DNA of 64,000 bases from UBA8752 sp042095055 (GTDB lineage: Bacteria; Bacteroidota; Bacteroidia; Flavobacteriales_D; Sanyastnellaceae): assembly GCA_042095055.1 (NCBI GenBank), contig JBELBZ010000002.1:117841-181840 (forward strand), in the 5' to 3' direction. Under the pieces are notes generated by a model that saw nothing but the letters and a program-made list of their open reading frames with translations, did not search any database and was not told the origin of the DNA. Shown in pieces: positions 46,071 through 54,954 of the stretch. The first letter of the stretch is position 1. Each line of letters opens with the position of its first letter. The translations under genes were made by a program, and so were the position numbers.

Positions 46071-47390
46071 TTACTCCGCAGAAAAAGAAATGGACACCCC
46101 GCTTTGGGCAGCGCCCTCGGTCTTGCCTTCCTTGGCTTGGACACCATCGCCGTCATTGAGCTTTCGGCTCAGCAGATCATAAGGTCCCGTGATGACCGTT
46201 GCCCCCACAGGCAATTCCGTGAGCAGTTCGATGACGTTGTTGTCTTGGATGCCGGTCACAATGTTGTGCTGCGCAGCTTTGCCTTCTTCGAGGAGGAAGA
46301 CGCACAATGCCGATGGAGCCCCAGCTGCTGAAGCCGAGTCGGCCCGGGTGGTGACCGCTTTGATGGGCACGGCGAGCACGTTGGGTTTCACCTCTGTTTC
46401 GATTTCCACAGTGGCGGACATGCCGGGCCGGAAGGGGGTCCAGTTGCTGTCCCGGCCATCGCGCAGGTCGGCATAGCTCTCGGGGAGGATGCGAATCTTG
46501 ACGCTGAAATTCGTGACGCTTTCCAAGCTGAGCCTTGCTGCGCCAGTGGCGTTCAGTGCAGTGTTCCCGATTTCAGTGACCATTCCGTAGAAGTTCCGCT
46601 CGGTGTAAGCGTCGACTTCGATCCGCGTTGTATCGCCCAAGGAAACCTTGACGATGTCTGACTCGTTGACCTCGACGTCAACTTCCATGGCGCCCAACTC
46701 TGAAATTTTCATGATGACCTCACCTTGGAAGGAGCCAATGCCTTGGACCCCTTCACCTTCCTCCTTGACGAGCGCCGTAACAGTGCCGGCTTGGGTGGCG
46801 CGCAATACGGTTCGGCGCAGGTTGTCTTCGGCCTCGTTGACGGTCGCTTCCGCGCTGCGGATGGTAAAACCGGCAGACCGTACCCCTTGCTGTGACGCTT
46901 CAAGATCGGCCTCCGCACTTCGAAAACTCACTTCTGCCTGCTCGAAATCCGCTTGACTGAGCACGCCTTTTTCACGCAGGTCTGTGTTGCGCTTGTATGC
47001 GAGTTCGGCAGCGGCAAAGGCCGCCCTGGATTGGGTGAGGCGCGCCTCGGAAGTGGCGAGGTTGGCACGGGCATTGTCCAGTGCCGCTTTGGCTTGGCTC
47101 AAGCGGCTCTCGTAGATATCGGGGTTGATCCGGGCCAGCAAGTCTCCAGTGGCCACCCGGTCGCCTTCGCGCACAGGAAGTTCAATGAGTTGGCCGCTGA
47201 CTTCCGCGGAGACCTTGACTTCGACTTCGGGCTGGATGCGCCCTGAGGCGATGACGGTTTCGACGATGCGGTGACGCCCGACGGTATCGGTTTCCACAGC
47301 GGGTACTTCTGGTCCGCCGCCCATGATGGCAGCGAGCACAATCATGAAGAGGACGGCTCCGCCGAGAATGTAATACGTGCGTTTCTTCAT
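46071..47390 (-). CDS. Periplasmic adaptor subunit of an efflux pump (HlyD/MacA-type)
   Basis: A 439-residue membrane-fusion protein anchored by an N-terminal helix (about 6-23). The lipoyl-like hairpin starts at SGRIQPEVEVKVSAEVSGQL, followed by a long coiled-coil (about 95-190, AKAALDNARANLATSEARL) and a beta-barrel region with DTTRIEVDAYTERNF. It links an inner-membrane pump to TolC. The TolC gene lies 3 bases upstream on the same strand, but no pump gene is present. The MacA-like layout suggests an ABC or RND partner elsewhere. Confidence 0.9.
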   Translation of the reverse strand: MKKRTYYILGGAVLFMIVLAAIMGGGPEVPAVETDTVGRHRIVETVIASGRIQPEVEVKVSAEVSGQLIELPVREGDRVATGDLLARINPDIYESRLSQAKAALDNARANLATSEARLTQSRAAFAAAELAYKRNTDLREKGVLSQADFEQAEVSFRSAEADLEASQQGVRSAGFTIRSAEATVNEAEDNLRRTVLRATQAGTVTALVKEEGEGVQGIGSFQGEVIMKISELGAMEVDVEVNESDIVKVSLGDTTRIEVDAYTERNFYGMVTEIGNTALNATGAARLSLESVTNFSVKIRILPESYADLRDGRDSNWTPFRPGMSATVEIETEVKPNVLAVPIKAVTTRADSASAAGAPSALCVFLLEEGKAAQHNIVTGIQDNNVIELLTELPVGATVITGPYDLLSRKLNDGDGVQAKEGKTEGAAQSGVSISFSAE

Positions 47391-47393
47391 TCT

Positions 47394-48848
47394 TTAGAAA
47401 ATATCGAAGCGCAAACCCCTGCCTGCATAAAAGTCGAGAATCGCGATGCGGAATACGAGGTCGTAACTGGAGCGCAATGCGGTCAGTCGGGCTGAATCAT
47501 AGCGGTTGCGAGCCTGGGTGTATTCCACCTGGGTGGAGGCGCCTTGTTCGAAGCGCAGCTGGGCATTGTCAAAGGCGAGTTTGGCTGCGGTTTCAGATCG
47601 CGAAGCTGCGGCGAGGGTTTCAATGGCGTTGCGCGCATCCCTGTGAGCGCGTTCGACCGATTGCTGCAGCCCCTGCTGGGTCTGCTCCAGTTGCAGTTTG
47701 GCTTGTTCTATACCGACTTGGCTTCTGCGGATTCCATTGCGCACAGACCAGCCATTGAAAATGGGCACAGACAGACTAAAGAACAGGCTCTGGTTGACGT
47801 TTTGGGTGATCTGATCGGCAAAAGGCCGCGTCCGAAATTCGTTGTAAGACAAGGCGCTGGAAAGCACGGGCTCCAATGAATTTTCTGTGACCCCGATGGT
47901 GAATACCTCAAGGGTAGGGTCGCCAATGGGCTCTTGGGCAGCCCCCGAAAAACCCGATCCATAGCTCCAGCTCGTGCTGAGCCTCGGCAGGCCGACGGTC
48001 TTGGCCAGATCTTCATTGATGTGTTGCTGGCGCACACGGGATTCTCCAGCTTTCACTTCTGGGAAGTTGGTGAGGGCCGTTTCCAAGATGTTGTCGATGG
48101 ACGGGAGGATGTGCACGGTGCCCACGTTGCTGAGGTCGGGGCGAGTGATGCTCAGGTTTTCTGCATCTGTTGGACTCAGCCGCATGGTTTGGGCCAACTG
48201 CAACTTGGCCAGGGCGACTTCTCCTTCTGAGGATGTCCGCGCGCTTTGGTCGGAGGCGAGCTGGGCCTGCAGGTCGAGGAGGTCGGCCTCGGGGGCTGCG
48301 CCTGCGTCCACGAAGGCGCGAATGCGTTGTACTTGAGTCTCCGTTGTTTTGACGTTGAGATCTGCGATTTCCAGTGCGTCCTCTGCAAACATCAAAGAGA
48401 GAAAGGCGCTGGCGACTTGCAGCGCGATGTCATTGCGGGTTTTATCGAGGTCGAACTCAGCAGCAATGCGCCGCTCTTCAGCTTGATCCAGCCTCAGGTG
48501 GTTGGACATGCCATTGTAGAGTGTGATTCCGGTTCCGATGCCCACACTGTTGGACCGTATGCGAGAAGTGGCAAACGAGTTGGTAAAAGGGTCGATGGTC
48601 TGGCCCCAATTGTATCCGTGGGACGCGCTGCCATTGAGGGAAGGCAGGAAGGCGGCCTTGGCTTCGTCGACATCGACATCGTTCAGTTCCATTCCAATGG
48701 TTCCTTGCCTGATCAACAGGTTGTTTTGCTGCGCGTGTGCGACAGCGCGGTCCAAGGTCCAGTTCGAAGTCTGGGCCGTGCCGGTCAGTGCGGCGAGGAG
48801 AAGGAAGAGGGCGGTGGTGAAACGAAGGGGACTCTGGAGGGCCATCAT
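47394..48848 (-). CDS. TolC-family outer-membrane efflux protein
   Basis: A trimeric outer-membrane channel with a periplasmic helical tunnel. I start it at ATG 48848 (484 residues), which gives a clean signal peptide ending near GTAQ; other in-frame ATGs at 48851 and 48875, and one inside the OmpA gene, are possible. The mature part begins WTLDRAVAHAQQNNLLIRQG and has two helical repeats, with NGSASHGYNWGQTIDPFTNS and the related FSLSVPIFNGWSVRNGIRRS, a typical TolC pattern. It precedes the adaptor gene. Confidence 0.9.
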   Translation of the reverse strand: MMALQSPLRFTTALFLLLAALTGTAQTSNWTLDRAVAHAQQNNLLIRQGTIGMELNDVDVDEAKAAFLPSLNGSASHGYNWGQTIDPFTNSFATSRIRSNSVGIGTGITLYNGMSNHLRLDQAEERRIAAEFDLDKTRNDIALQVASAFLSLMFAEDALEIADLNVKTTETQVQRIRAFVDAGAAPEADLLDLQAQLASDQSARTSSEGEVALAKLQLAQTMRLSPTDAENLSITRPDLSNVGTVHILPSIDNILETALTNFPEVKAGESRVRQQHINEDLAKTVGLPRLSTSWSYGSGFSGAAQEPIGDPTLEVFTIGVTENSLEPVLSSALSYNEFRTRPFADQITQNVNQSLFFSLSVPIFNGWSVRNGIRRSQVGIEQAKLQLEQTQQGLQQSVERAHRDARNAIETLAAASRSETAAKLAFDNAQLRFEQGASTQVEYTQARNRYDSARLTALRSSYDLVFRIAILDFYAGRGLRFDIF

Positions 48849-48927
48849 CGCGGGAAAGCAGGGTGCTGTGGGCATTTCCCTGCGAAAGTACGTCTTGTGC
48901 GCATGGTGCGCACGAGGCGGGTAGAGG

Positions 48928-49680
48928 TCAGTATTGGGTGACCTCGATTTCGACCCTTCTGTTGGCTGCGTGTTGCCAAGCATAAATGGGGTCAGGAAAG
49001 AGCAGCGCATCTGCACCGCCTCCCCTGGCTGTCAGTCTTGTCGGTGCGACCCCATGGTCTACAAGCCAGTCTACCATGACGGCAGCGCGCAGCGCGCTCG
49101 CTTTGCGGTAAAAGTTTCTGGACCGTTTTCCATCAGCGCCATTGACGTGACCGATGATGTTCAAGTTGACGGTTGGATTGTCTTGCATCCATTTGAGCAG
49201 TTCTGCTGCGACACCCTGCGATTTGGGGTGAAGGCGGTTTTGATTTCCCAAGAAGTGTATGCCGAGGATGTCGGTCCGCTGCCCCACTTCAATGGTCCGG
49301 AGGTTCACCTTGATGTTGGGCCCATGAAGTAAATCGGGAAAAAAGGTTTCTGTGTGAAACATGTACCCGGGCTTGTTGCCGATGAGGGTATGCCGGCGGT
49401 GTGGGACGACCCTGAGCACGGTGTCGCTGAGTTGAGACCACCGTCCTGGGCGGCGGCTGTGAAAGCCAAAGAGGACGACATCGCACGCATCGGGGGTTCC
49501 GTCTGAGGAGACGGACAACCTGTAGCTGCCATATTCTAAGACGGTTTCGTTGGGAGCGATGGCCCTTTCTGCATGGAATTGTGCCGAGGAGGGCAGGGCA
49601 GACAACAGGATCAAAGACAGGGCGAGCAAGACCAAGGCGAATTCACGCCATTGTTCTCTTTTGACAAGCTGGTTAAGCAT
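48928..49680 (-). CDS. OmpA-family peptidoglycan-binding protein
   Basis: The 250-residue protein has an N-terminal signal peptide ending near SSAQF, a beta-rich region of unknown type (about 40-135), and a C-terminal OmpA-like domain (about 140-245). That domain has NPTVNLNIIGHVNGADG, RASALRAAVMVDWLVDHGV and the closing NRRVEIEV, the usual order of a domain that holds peptidoglycan in the periplasm. It lies upstream of tolC on the same strand. Confidence 0.87.
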   Translation of the reverse strand: MLNQLVKREQWREFALVLLALSLILLSALPSSAQFHAERAIAPNETVLEYGSYRLSVSSDGTPDACDVVLFGFHSRRPGRWSQLSDTVLRVVPHRRHTLIGNKPGYMFHTETFFPDLLHGPNIKVNLRTIEVGQRTDILGIHFLGNQNRLHPKSQGVAAELLKWMQDNPTVNLNIIGHVNGADGKRSRNFYRKASALRAAVMVDWLVDHGVAPTRLTARGGGADALLFPDPIYAWQHAANRRVEIEVTQY

Positions 49681-49696
49681 GCCTTTAATTTACACA

Positions 49697-49921
49697 TTAT
49701 TCGACCAAACTCCTATTTTTATAGACGAAATATCCAAATACTCCGAGGAGGAGGTATGGGACAGCCATGATGTAGAGGATGCCCTGGTTGATGCCACGGC
49801 CCACTGCGCCTTCTGCTGCGCTGTCTTCGGCGACCGCTTTGCACATCACACATTGTCCCAGCGCCACATCGGTGAGCACCAGAAGTGCCAAGAGCAATAT
49901 CAGCGGCGACGGGGAGCGCAT
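49697..49921 (-). CDS. Small exported C-x-x-C membrane protein of the oxidase cluster
   Basis: From ATG 49921 the protein has 74 residues. It has an N-terminal signal-like helix (about 5-22), a CVMC motif just after it (Cys24, Cys27), and one more membrane helix (about 48-66). The start shares one base with the stop of the DUF420 gene. Similar short proteins next to SCO and DUF420 occur in other flavobacterial oxidase clusters, but no function is established. The C-x-x-C may bind copper or serve in thiol exchange. Confidence 0.75.
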   Translation of the reverse strand: MRSPSPLILLLALLVLTDVALGQCVMCKAVAEDSAAEGAVGRGINQGILYIMAVPYLLLGVFGYFVYKNRSLVE

Positions 49922-50472
49922 CAGTAGGGGTAATAGGGCGAGATCATCCAGAACACAACAACGCCTGTTGCCGTGACATACAGCCAAAGGGGCATCGTGA
50001 TTTTGGCTATGCGCCGGTGCCGTTTAATGTCTCCTGCCAGACCACGCGCGTAGCTGAACAATGCCAAGGGTACAATGGCCGCCGACAAGAGGATGTGGCT
50101 GACCAGAATGACGAAATAGACGGTTCGGATGGCGCCCTCGCCTCCGAACTTGGTGGATTCGGTCAGCAAGTGAAAGGCCACATAACTGATCAGGAACAGC
50201 GCAGATAAGGCCAAGGCTGCTGTGTTGAGTGCTTTGTGCCGTGCCACCTTTCCGCGGCGAATGGCCATCAAGGAAGCAGCGAGACAGCAAAACGCAGTGG
50301 CGTTGAGCAGGGCATTGAGACGGGGCAGCCAATACACCTGACGCAGGGTTTCCTCTGAGAGGCCCTCAGCAGGGGGGATGAGGTACAGTCCCGTGACGAT
50401 GAGCGGGACAGCGATGGAGATGATCCATACAAACCTTTGGACGGCGCGTTGGGGAGGGGCTTGGAGGCTCAT
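49921..50472 (-). CDS. DUF420 membrane protein
   Basis: An inner-membrane protein of 183 residues with about five hydrophobic helices. The family stretches ALNTAALALSALFLISYVAF and VYFVILVSHILLSAAIVPLA are visible, with His residues near the membrane ends. DUF420 proteins are regularly found beside caa3-type oxidase genes and are presumed to help with oxidase assembly. It sits directly between the SCO gene (4-base overlap) and the small C-x-x-C gene. Confidence 0.88.
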   Translation of the reverse strand: MSLQAPPQRAVQRFVWIISIAVPLIVTGLYLIPPAEGLSEETLRQVYWLPRLNALLNATAFCCLAASLMAIRRGKVARHKALNTAALALSALFLISYVAFHLLTESTKFGGEGAIRTVYFVILVSHILLSAAIVPLALFSYARGLAGDIKRHRRIAKITMPLWLYVTATGVVVFWMISPYYPY

Positions 50473-51746
50473 GGTTGAACTTGATCGGCGGTGGCGGCCT
50501 TGTGCTGTGCCAAGACCTGCATCAGATGTTCAAACATTTGGTCGATGTCTGAAGTTCTCGTGCCGTCATAAGAGCCGCGCAGATGTCCATCGGCATCCAC
50601 AAGAAGGACCTGGTCGCTGTGAAAGAAACCTCCTGCTGCGGTATCGCTGGCGAGGGCGGTGAGCAGATAGCCTTCCTGCAACAAAGGGTAGAGTTCTTCT
50701 TCGGGGCCGGTCAGAAATTTCCAAACGCTGGAGTCCGCCCCCAAACGTTCACCATATGCCTTCATGCGTTCGGGTGAATCGTTTTTGGGGTCCACGGTGT
50801 GGCTGATGATGCGCACCTCGTCTTGCAATCCCGCTGCCCAAAGTTGGTCGTGCACGCGGGCGAGCTGTGAGCTGATCACAGGGCAGATCGTAGGACACGA
50901 GGTAAAGAAAGCGTCGACCAACCTCACTTTTCCAACCAAGTCACGGTGGCTATACTCGGCACCGTTTTGGTCGGTGAGGGAAAATTTGGGCACTGTAAAG
51001 GGGCCTTCTCCGAGCTGTGGTCCAAGGAAGGGGAGCGGTGGGGCTTCTGCCCAATCACGGGCTCTTTTTTCCCGCTCTTTTTTGCGCTTTTTCAGCAGGG
51101 CGATGTCCTCCACGGCATCGCCAATTTCATGCTCGCTTGAAGCGAGGTATTTCTGCCTCACAAAGCCTTTGTCGTCCACCAAGAGCAGGGTCGCAACGTT
51201 GAAAGGGTCAGCGGTGTCTCTGGGGATGCCCAGACCTTCATCTATGATGTGGTCGATGTCGGCTTGGTCCCCCGTGAGAAAGCGCCACTTGTCAGGATAA
51301 CGGTTGTACCTCTCGTTGCGTTGAACGTATTCCTGCAGCTTTTTGGGCGTGTCGTGTTCAGCATCGAGCGTGAAGCAGAGCAGCCCCACATCCGGCTCGT
51401 CTCGGTACCTCCAGTTGGCCCACAAAAGCTGCTGCGTAAAGGCGGCCAGTTGCGGGGAAGTGGAGGTGTCCGTGGTCATAAACGCCACCAGCCAAAAAGT
51501 GCCTTCCAATGCGCTCCGGTCAACAGCCCTGCCCAATTGGTCTTGGAGTGCAAATTCAGGCAAGCGACGTGCTCCCTGAGCGGAGGTGATCCGCTCGCCA
51601 GCTTGGTTGAAATAGTCGAGATCGCTGAACTCGTGCCGCATGCCCTTTCCCAACAGCAGCAGCAGCAGGAGAGGTAAGCCCGGAAGGGCGACCACAAGAA
51701 AGAAGCGGCGCAAGGGTCGGCGCGGAGTGGAATGGCGCTCACCCAT
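50469..51746 (-). CDS. Double SCO-type protein with a degenerate N-terminal domain
   Basis: SCO proteins deliver copper to the CuA centre of cytochrome oxidase or reduce its cysteines. The 425-residue protein is about twice the usual length. After a membrane helix (about 13-33) comes one thioredoxin-like domain (about 60-215), then a charged linker (about 218-235) and a second such domain (about 250-415). The second has the metal site: FFTSCPTICP (Cys284, Cys288) and His376 in FFHSD. The first has the same order, but its corresponding stretches are AFMTTDTSTSPQ and PFNVATLLLV, with neither Cys nor His. It lies between coxIV-type and DUF420 genes. Confidence 0.9.
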   Translation of the reverse strand: MGERHSTPRRPLRRFFLVVALPGLPLLLLLLLGKGMRHEFSDLDYFNQAGERITSAQGARRLPEFALQDQLGRAVDRSALEGTFWLVAFMTTDTSTSPQLAAFTQQLLWANWRYRDEPDVGLLCFTLDAEHDTPKKLQEYVQRNERYNRYPDKWRFLTGDQADIDHIIDEGLGIPRDTADPFNVATLLLVDDKGFVRQKYLASSEHEIGDAVEDIALLKKRKKEREKRARDWAEAPPLPFLGPQLGEGPFTVPKFSLTDQNGAEYSHRDLVGKVRLVDAFFTSCPTICPVISSQLARVHDQLWAAGLQDEVRIISHTVDPKNDSPERMKAYGERLGADSSVWKFLTGPEEELYPLLQEGYLLTALASDTAAGGFFHSDQVLLVDADGHLRGSYDGTRTSDIDQMFEHLMQVLAQHKAATADQVQP

Positions 51747-51761
51747 GGTTACAGCAGCGGA

Positions 51762-52139
51762 TTAGTGGAACATGAGGTCCATCCCATAATGGGCCAACCC
51801 TTCTGTGATCGCAATGAAGATCAGGTAGAGGATGAACACGAAATAGGGGATGATGACGGCGTTGCGCAAATTCTTGCGCTCATCGCCGAGGTGCATGAAG
51901 GACATCACGATGTACCCCGCTTTTAAAAGGGTCAGGATGATGAAGGTCCATTTGATGGCTGACCAAGTGTAGGTCTCAGACCGCTTGAACATGACACCCA
52001 TGCCTACCTCAATGGCCGTAATGACCGAGAGGATGACGGTCACGAGGTAAATCTTTTTGCGAATGGCCACGCCTTCCTCTTCGCTGTGGTGAGCGTTGAG
52101 GGCGTAACTGTCGTTTACGATGAGGTCGTCGCGCTCCAT
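51762..52139 (-). CDS. Cytochrome c oxidase subunit IV-family protein
   Basis: The 125-residue protein starts at ATG 52139. It has three hydrophobic helices (about 30-50, 58-78, 90-112) and the segments KIYLVTVILSVITAIEVGMG and WTFIILTLLKAGYIVMSFMHL, the latter typical of the caa3-type subunit IV family. It is a non-catalytic subunit that stabilises the complex. It lies 1 base from the subunit III gene and shares its transcript. Confidence 0.88.
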   Translation of the reverse strand: MERDDLIVNDSYALNAHHSEEEGVAIRKKIYLVTVILSVITAIEVGMGVMFKRSETYTWSAIKWTFIILTLLKAGYIVMSFMHLGDERKNLRNAVIIPYFVFILYLIFIAITEGLAHYGMDLMFH

Positions 52140-52140
52140 G

Positions 52141-53151
52141 TCAGATGAGGTAGAAGAAGGTGAATACAAACACCCAAACCAGGTCGACAAAGTGCCAATA
52201 GAGGCCGACTTTTTCCACCATTTCGTAGTGCTTGCGGCGTTCCATGACACGGTTGAGCACCATCAAGAACACCACCAAGTTGATGATCACACCGGAGAAC
52301 ACGTGGAAACCATGGAATCCGGTGATGAAAAAGAAGAAGTTGCTGTAGCCTTGCTGGGTGGCGTATTCGCTGTGGTTGATGCCCCCCCAATCAGCGCCCA
52401 ATCCGGGAATGGGAGCACCGAAGGAGAAGTTCTCTGACCTGGCGTTCCACAGGGCCATCATGGCATCTCCTTCCAGCTGAGTCTCGTCTTCGATGTACTT
52501 GTTGATGCGCAGGCTGTGCAAATGCGCTTCGTGGGGATGGTCACCGAGCTCCGTGAGTACCACATGGCCTCCGTCTTCTGAGAGGGGCACGGTCAATGGG
52601 TCTTGGAGGTGCATCTCCATCAGGTGCCCAAAGTGGTGGTCCATGTAGACCCGTTCTCCTGCGGCAAGGGTCAAGGCATCTCCATCAGGGGTGGTCACCG
52701 TCACCTCTTTGGCCAGGTTGAAACAGCCACCGCTTCCGTGAATGAAGTGGCTCCATTCCCAAGCCTGAGAGCTGAGGAAGAAAATGCCGCCAATGACGGT
52801 CAGTCCCATCCACTTCAATACCCCAGAGCGGTCATTTCTGTGTCCGGCTTCTACTGCCAATACCATGGTGACCGAGCTCACGATGAGGATAAACGTCATG
52901 AGCGCGACGTATGCGAGTGGGTATTCACCTTCGAGGCCTGGAAGGGCTCGGAAAGCTTGTTCTCCGATGGGCCATGGGTCCACTGAGCTCGCACGCCAGA
53001 AGGCATAGGCGATCAACAATCCTCCAAACGTCAAAGCGTCTGAAACGAGGAAATACCACATCATCATTTTGCCGTAGCTCACGCTGAACGGCGAGCGTCC
53101 TCCTCCCCAGAGGACCTCTTTAGAAATTGCTGCTTTTGCCTCTCCGGACAT
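52141..53151 (-). CDS. Cytochrome c oxidase subunit III (long form with hydrophilic insertion)
   Basis: A membrane subunit of 336 residues, part of a heme-copper oxidase. Helices surround the typical LSSQAWEWSHFI and FFFITGFHGFHVFSGVIINL stretches. A hydrophilic insertion of about 100 residues lies between them (about residues 140-240), rich in His and acidic residues (for instance DHHFGHLMEMHL). It is followed by the subunit IV gene. Two subunit III genes side by side are usual in Flavobacteriia. Confidence 0.92.
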   Translation of the reverse strand: MSGEAKAAISKEVLWGGGRSPFSVSYGKMMMWYFLVSDALTFGGLLIAYAFWRASSVDPWPIGEQAFRALPGLEGEYPLAYVALMTFILIVSSVTMVLAVEAGHRNDRSGVLKWMGLTVIGGIFFLSSQAWEWSHFIHGSGGCFNLAKEVTVTTPDGDALTLAAGERVYMDHHFGHLMEMHLQDPLTVPLSEDGGHVVLTELGDHPHEAHLHSLRINKYIEDETQLEGDAMMALWNARSENFSFGAPIPGLGADWGGINHSEYATQQGYSNFFFFITGFHGFHVFSGVIINLVVFLMVLNRVMERRKHYEMVEKVGLYWHFVDLVWVFVFTFFYLI

Positions 53152-53184
53152 GACGCTGATTTGCGCCGCAATATTACGTCATCC

Positions 53185-54012
53185 TCAATGGATGAGGAAG
53201 AGGAAAGCGAACAGGTATACCCACAGCAGGCCTAAGAAGTGCCAGTAGACACCACCGGTGTGCAATCTGATGGTATCATCAGGGGTGATTTTGCCTCGGA
53301 GGATCCGAATTCCATTGACCACGAGATAGGCCAAGCCAAGGGCCAGGTGAAACAGGTGGATGAGGATCAGGATAAACAGGTAACCCGCTGAGGAATTGGA
53401 AGTGCGGACGACGTCAAGGGTGATGTCGCGCGCCATCAAGACGTCATCTGAGGCAAACAACTGCTTGGTTTCAGGACGGTAGTTCAGGGCTGTTCCGTCT
53501 TGGACGACGGTATAGTCAACGCCCCATTCTGCGGGCCCCTCCAGCAGTTGATTGATGCTGTTCCAACGGTAGGCTTTGGCACCGGAAGCCAATTCGTCCA
53601 CGGTCCACCCCATGCCTTTGTCCTGCAGTTGTCCCCAACCGTTCAATTGCAGCACGGTAAAGGCGACGCCGAGTCCAAAAGTGATGGCCAGAAAAATGAA
53701 GCTGGCCTGGGGCTTTCCTTGCTTCATGGCCCGCAGGCTCAGCCACATGGGCAGGGAGCTCAAGGCGATCAATACGTTGCTGGTCCAGAGGTCTTGCACG
53801 GGCTCGATGTGCACCCAGAATTGACCCACGTTGGATACAATGTAGGCCGATGTAAATCCGGCAAAGAGCATCACCACGGCGAAGACGATGAAATACATCA
53901 GCATCTTTTTGGTGCGGTCGCGTACAGCGGGGTCCAACCCCTCAAAGACGTCGATTTTCCGCTGTGGTGCTTCTGAAGTGGTGTCGTTGGTGTTCATGGC
54001 ATCGTATGACAT
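53185..54012 (-). CDS. Cytochrome c oxidase subunit III (short form)
   Basis: A 275-residue membrane subunit with five to seven helices. MLMYFIVFAVVMLFAGFTSA begins the membrane part after a soluble N-terminus of about 34 residues. LHTGGVYWHFLGLLWVYLFA closes it, a strong subunit III ending with the invariant YWHF. An in-frame ATG 5 codons in is an alternative start. It sits between ctaB and the longer subunit III gene. Subunits I and II are not in the window. Confidence 0.93.
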   Translation of the reverse strand: MSYDAMNTNDTTSEAPQRKIDVFEGLDPAVRDRTKKMLMYFIVFAVVMLFAGFTSAYIVSNVGQFWVHIEPVQDLWTSNVLIALSSLPMWLSLRAMKQGKPQASFIFLAITFGLGVAFTVLQLNGWGQLQDKGMGWTVDELASGAKAYRWNSINQLLEGPAEWGVDYTVVQDGTALNYRPETKQLFASDDVLMARDITLDVVRTSNSSAGYLFILILIHLFHLALGLAYLVVNGIRILRGKITPDDTIRLHTGGVYWHFLGLLWVYLFAFLFLIH

Positions 54013-54040
54013 GGTGAGAACCGATGGAAGGCTCTTGGGT

Positions 54041-54928
54041 TCAGGGCAACTTGTCGAGGACGTACGTGAGTTGCACGATAGGGAGGTACAAGAAGCTCGC
54101 GAACATCAATTTTCTGGCATTGTCGACCTCGAGGTTGCGCCAAAGGCGGTAAGCGGGCACGCAAAAACCCAGTCCTGCGATGATGGCCACAATCAGTGCT
54201 GTGTCTCCTACCATGGCCTCGCCTCCGGGCAGTGCCCAGGGCAGCAAGCTCGCAGGGATGCAGAGCATGGTGTAAAGCAGGATTTGTCGGGCGCTGGCGG
54301 CACTGCGGCCTTCTTTGAAAGGCAGCATGCGGTATCCTGCTTTTAGGTAGTCTTCGTGCGCCACCCAAGCGATCGCCCAGAAATGGGGGAATTGCCACAT
54401 GAATTGGACGGCGAACAGGGTTCCTGGCTCTATGCCGAAACGGTGTGTGGCCGCCACATAGCCGAGCATGGGTGGAATGGCACCTGGAATGGCCCCCACC
54501 AGCACACTGAAACCTGTGCGCGCCTTGAGCGGCGTGTAGGCGAGGACATAACTGAGCAGGGCCAGGAGGCCGAGCAGGCCCGCACGGACACCAAGGTCAA
54601 ACAAAGCCGCGAGCCCCAAAATCCCTGCTGCTGTGGACCAAATGGCCGCAGTTTTGACGGACATGCGCCCCGTGGGGAGCGGCCGGTTTGCGGTCCGCCC
54701 CATTTTGGCGTCGTTGGATTTTTCGATGATTTGATTGAAGCCATTGGATGCCCCTGTGAGCAAATACCCCCCAATGGTGAGCTTCAGAAAGGGCACCAAG
54801 GCAATCGTGTCGGCGCCCATAAACCAGCCGAGCACGGCGCTCAAGACGACAAAAGTGCCAAGGCGCAATTTGAACAGGACGGCAATGTCCTTCATCAAGG
54901 TAGGGGTGGGCTCGGGAGTGGCCGTCAT
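54041..54928 (-). CDS. ctaB: Protoheme IX farnesyltransferase (heme o synthase)
   Basis: Attaches a farnesyl group to heme b, making heme o for the oxidase active site. The 295-residue UbiA-type protein has about nine helices. The first prenyl-diphosphate site is NGFNQIIEKSNDAKMGRTAN, and a second Asp-containing loop occurs near residue 205. Its presence fits an oxidase that uses heme o or heme a. It heads the oxidase operon on this strand. Confidence 0.95.
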   Translation of the reverse strand: MTATPEPTPTLMKDIAVLFKLRLGTFVVLSAVLGWFMGADTIALVPFLKLTIGGYLLTGASNGFNQIIEKSNDAKMGRTANRPLPTGRMSVKTAAIWSTAAGILGLAALFDLGVRAGLLGLLALLSYVLAYTPLKARTGFSVLVGAIPGAIPPMLGYVAATHRFGIEPGTLFAVQFMWQFPHFWAIAWVAHEDYLKAGYRMLPFKEGRSAASARQILLYTMLCIPASLLPWALPGGEAMVGDTALIVAIIAGLGFCVPAYRLWRNLEVDNARKLMFASFLYLPIVQLTYVLDKLP

Positions 54929-54954
54929 GGGCGGGAGGCGAAATTAGGGCGGCC

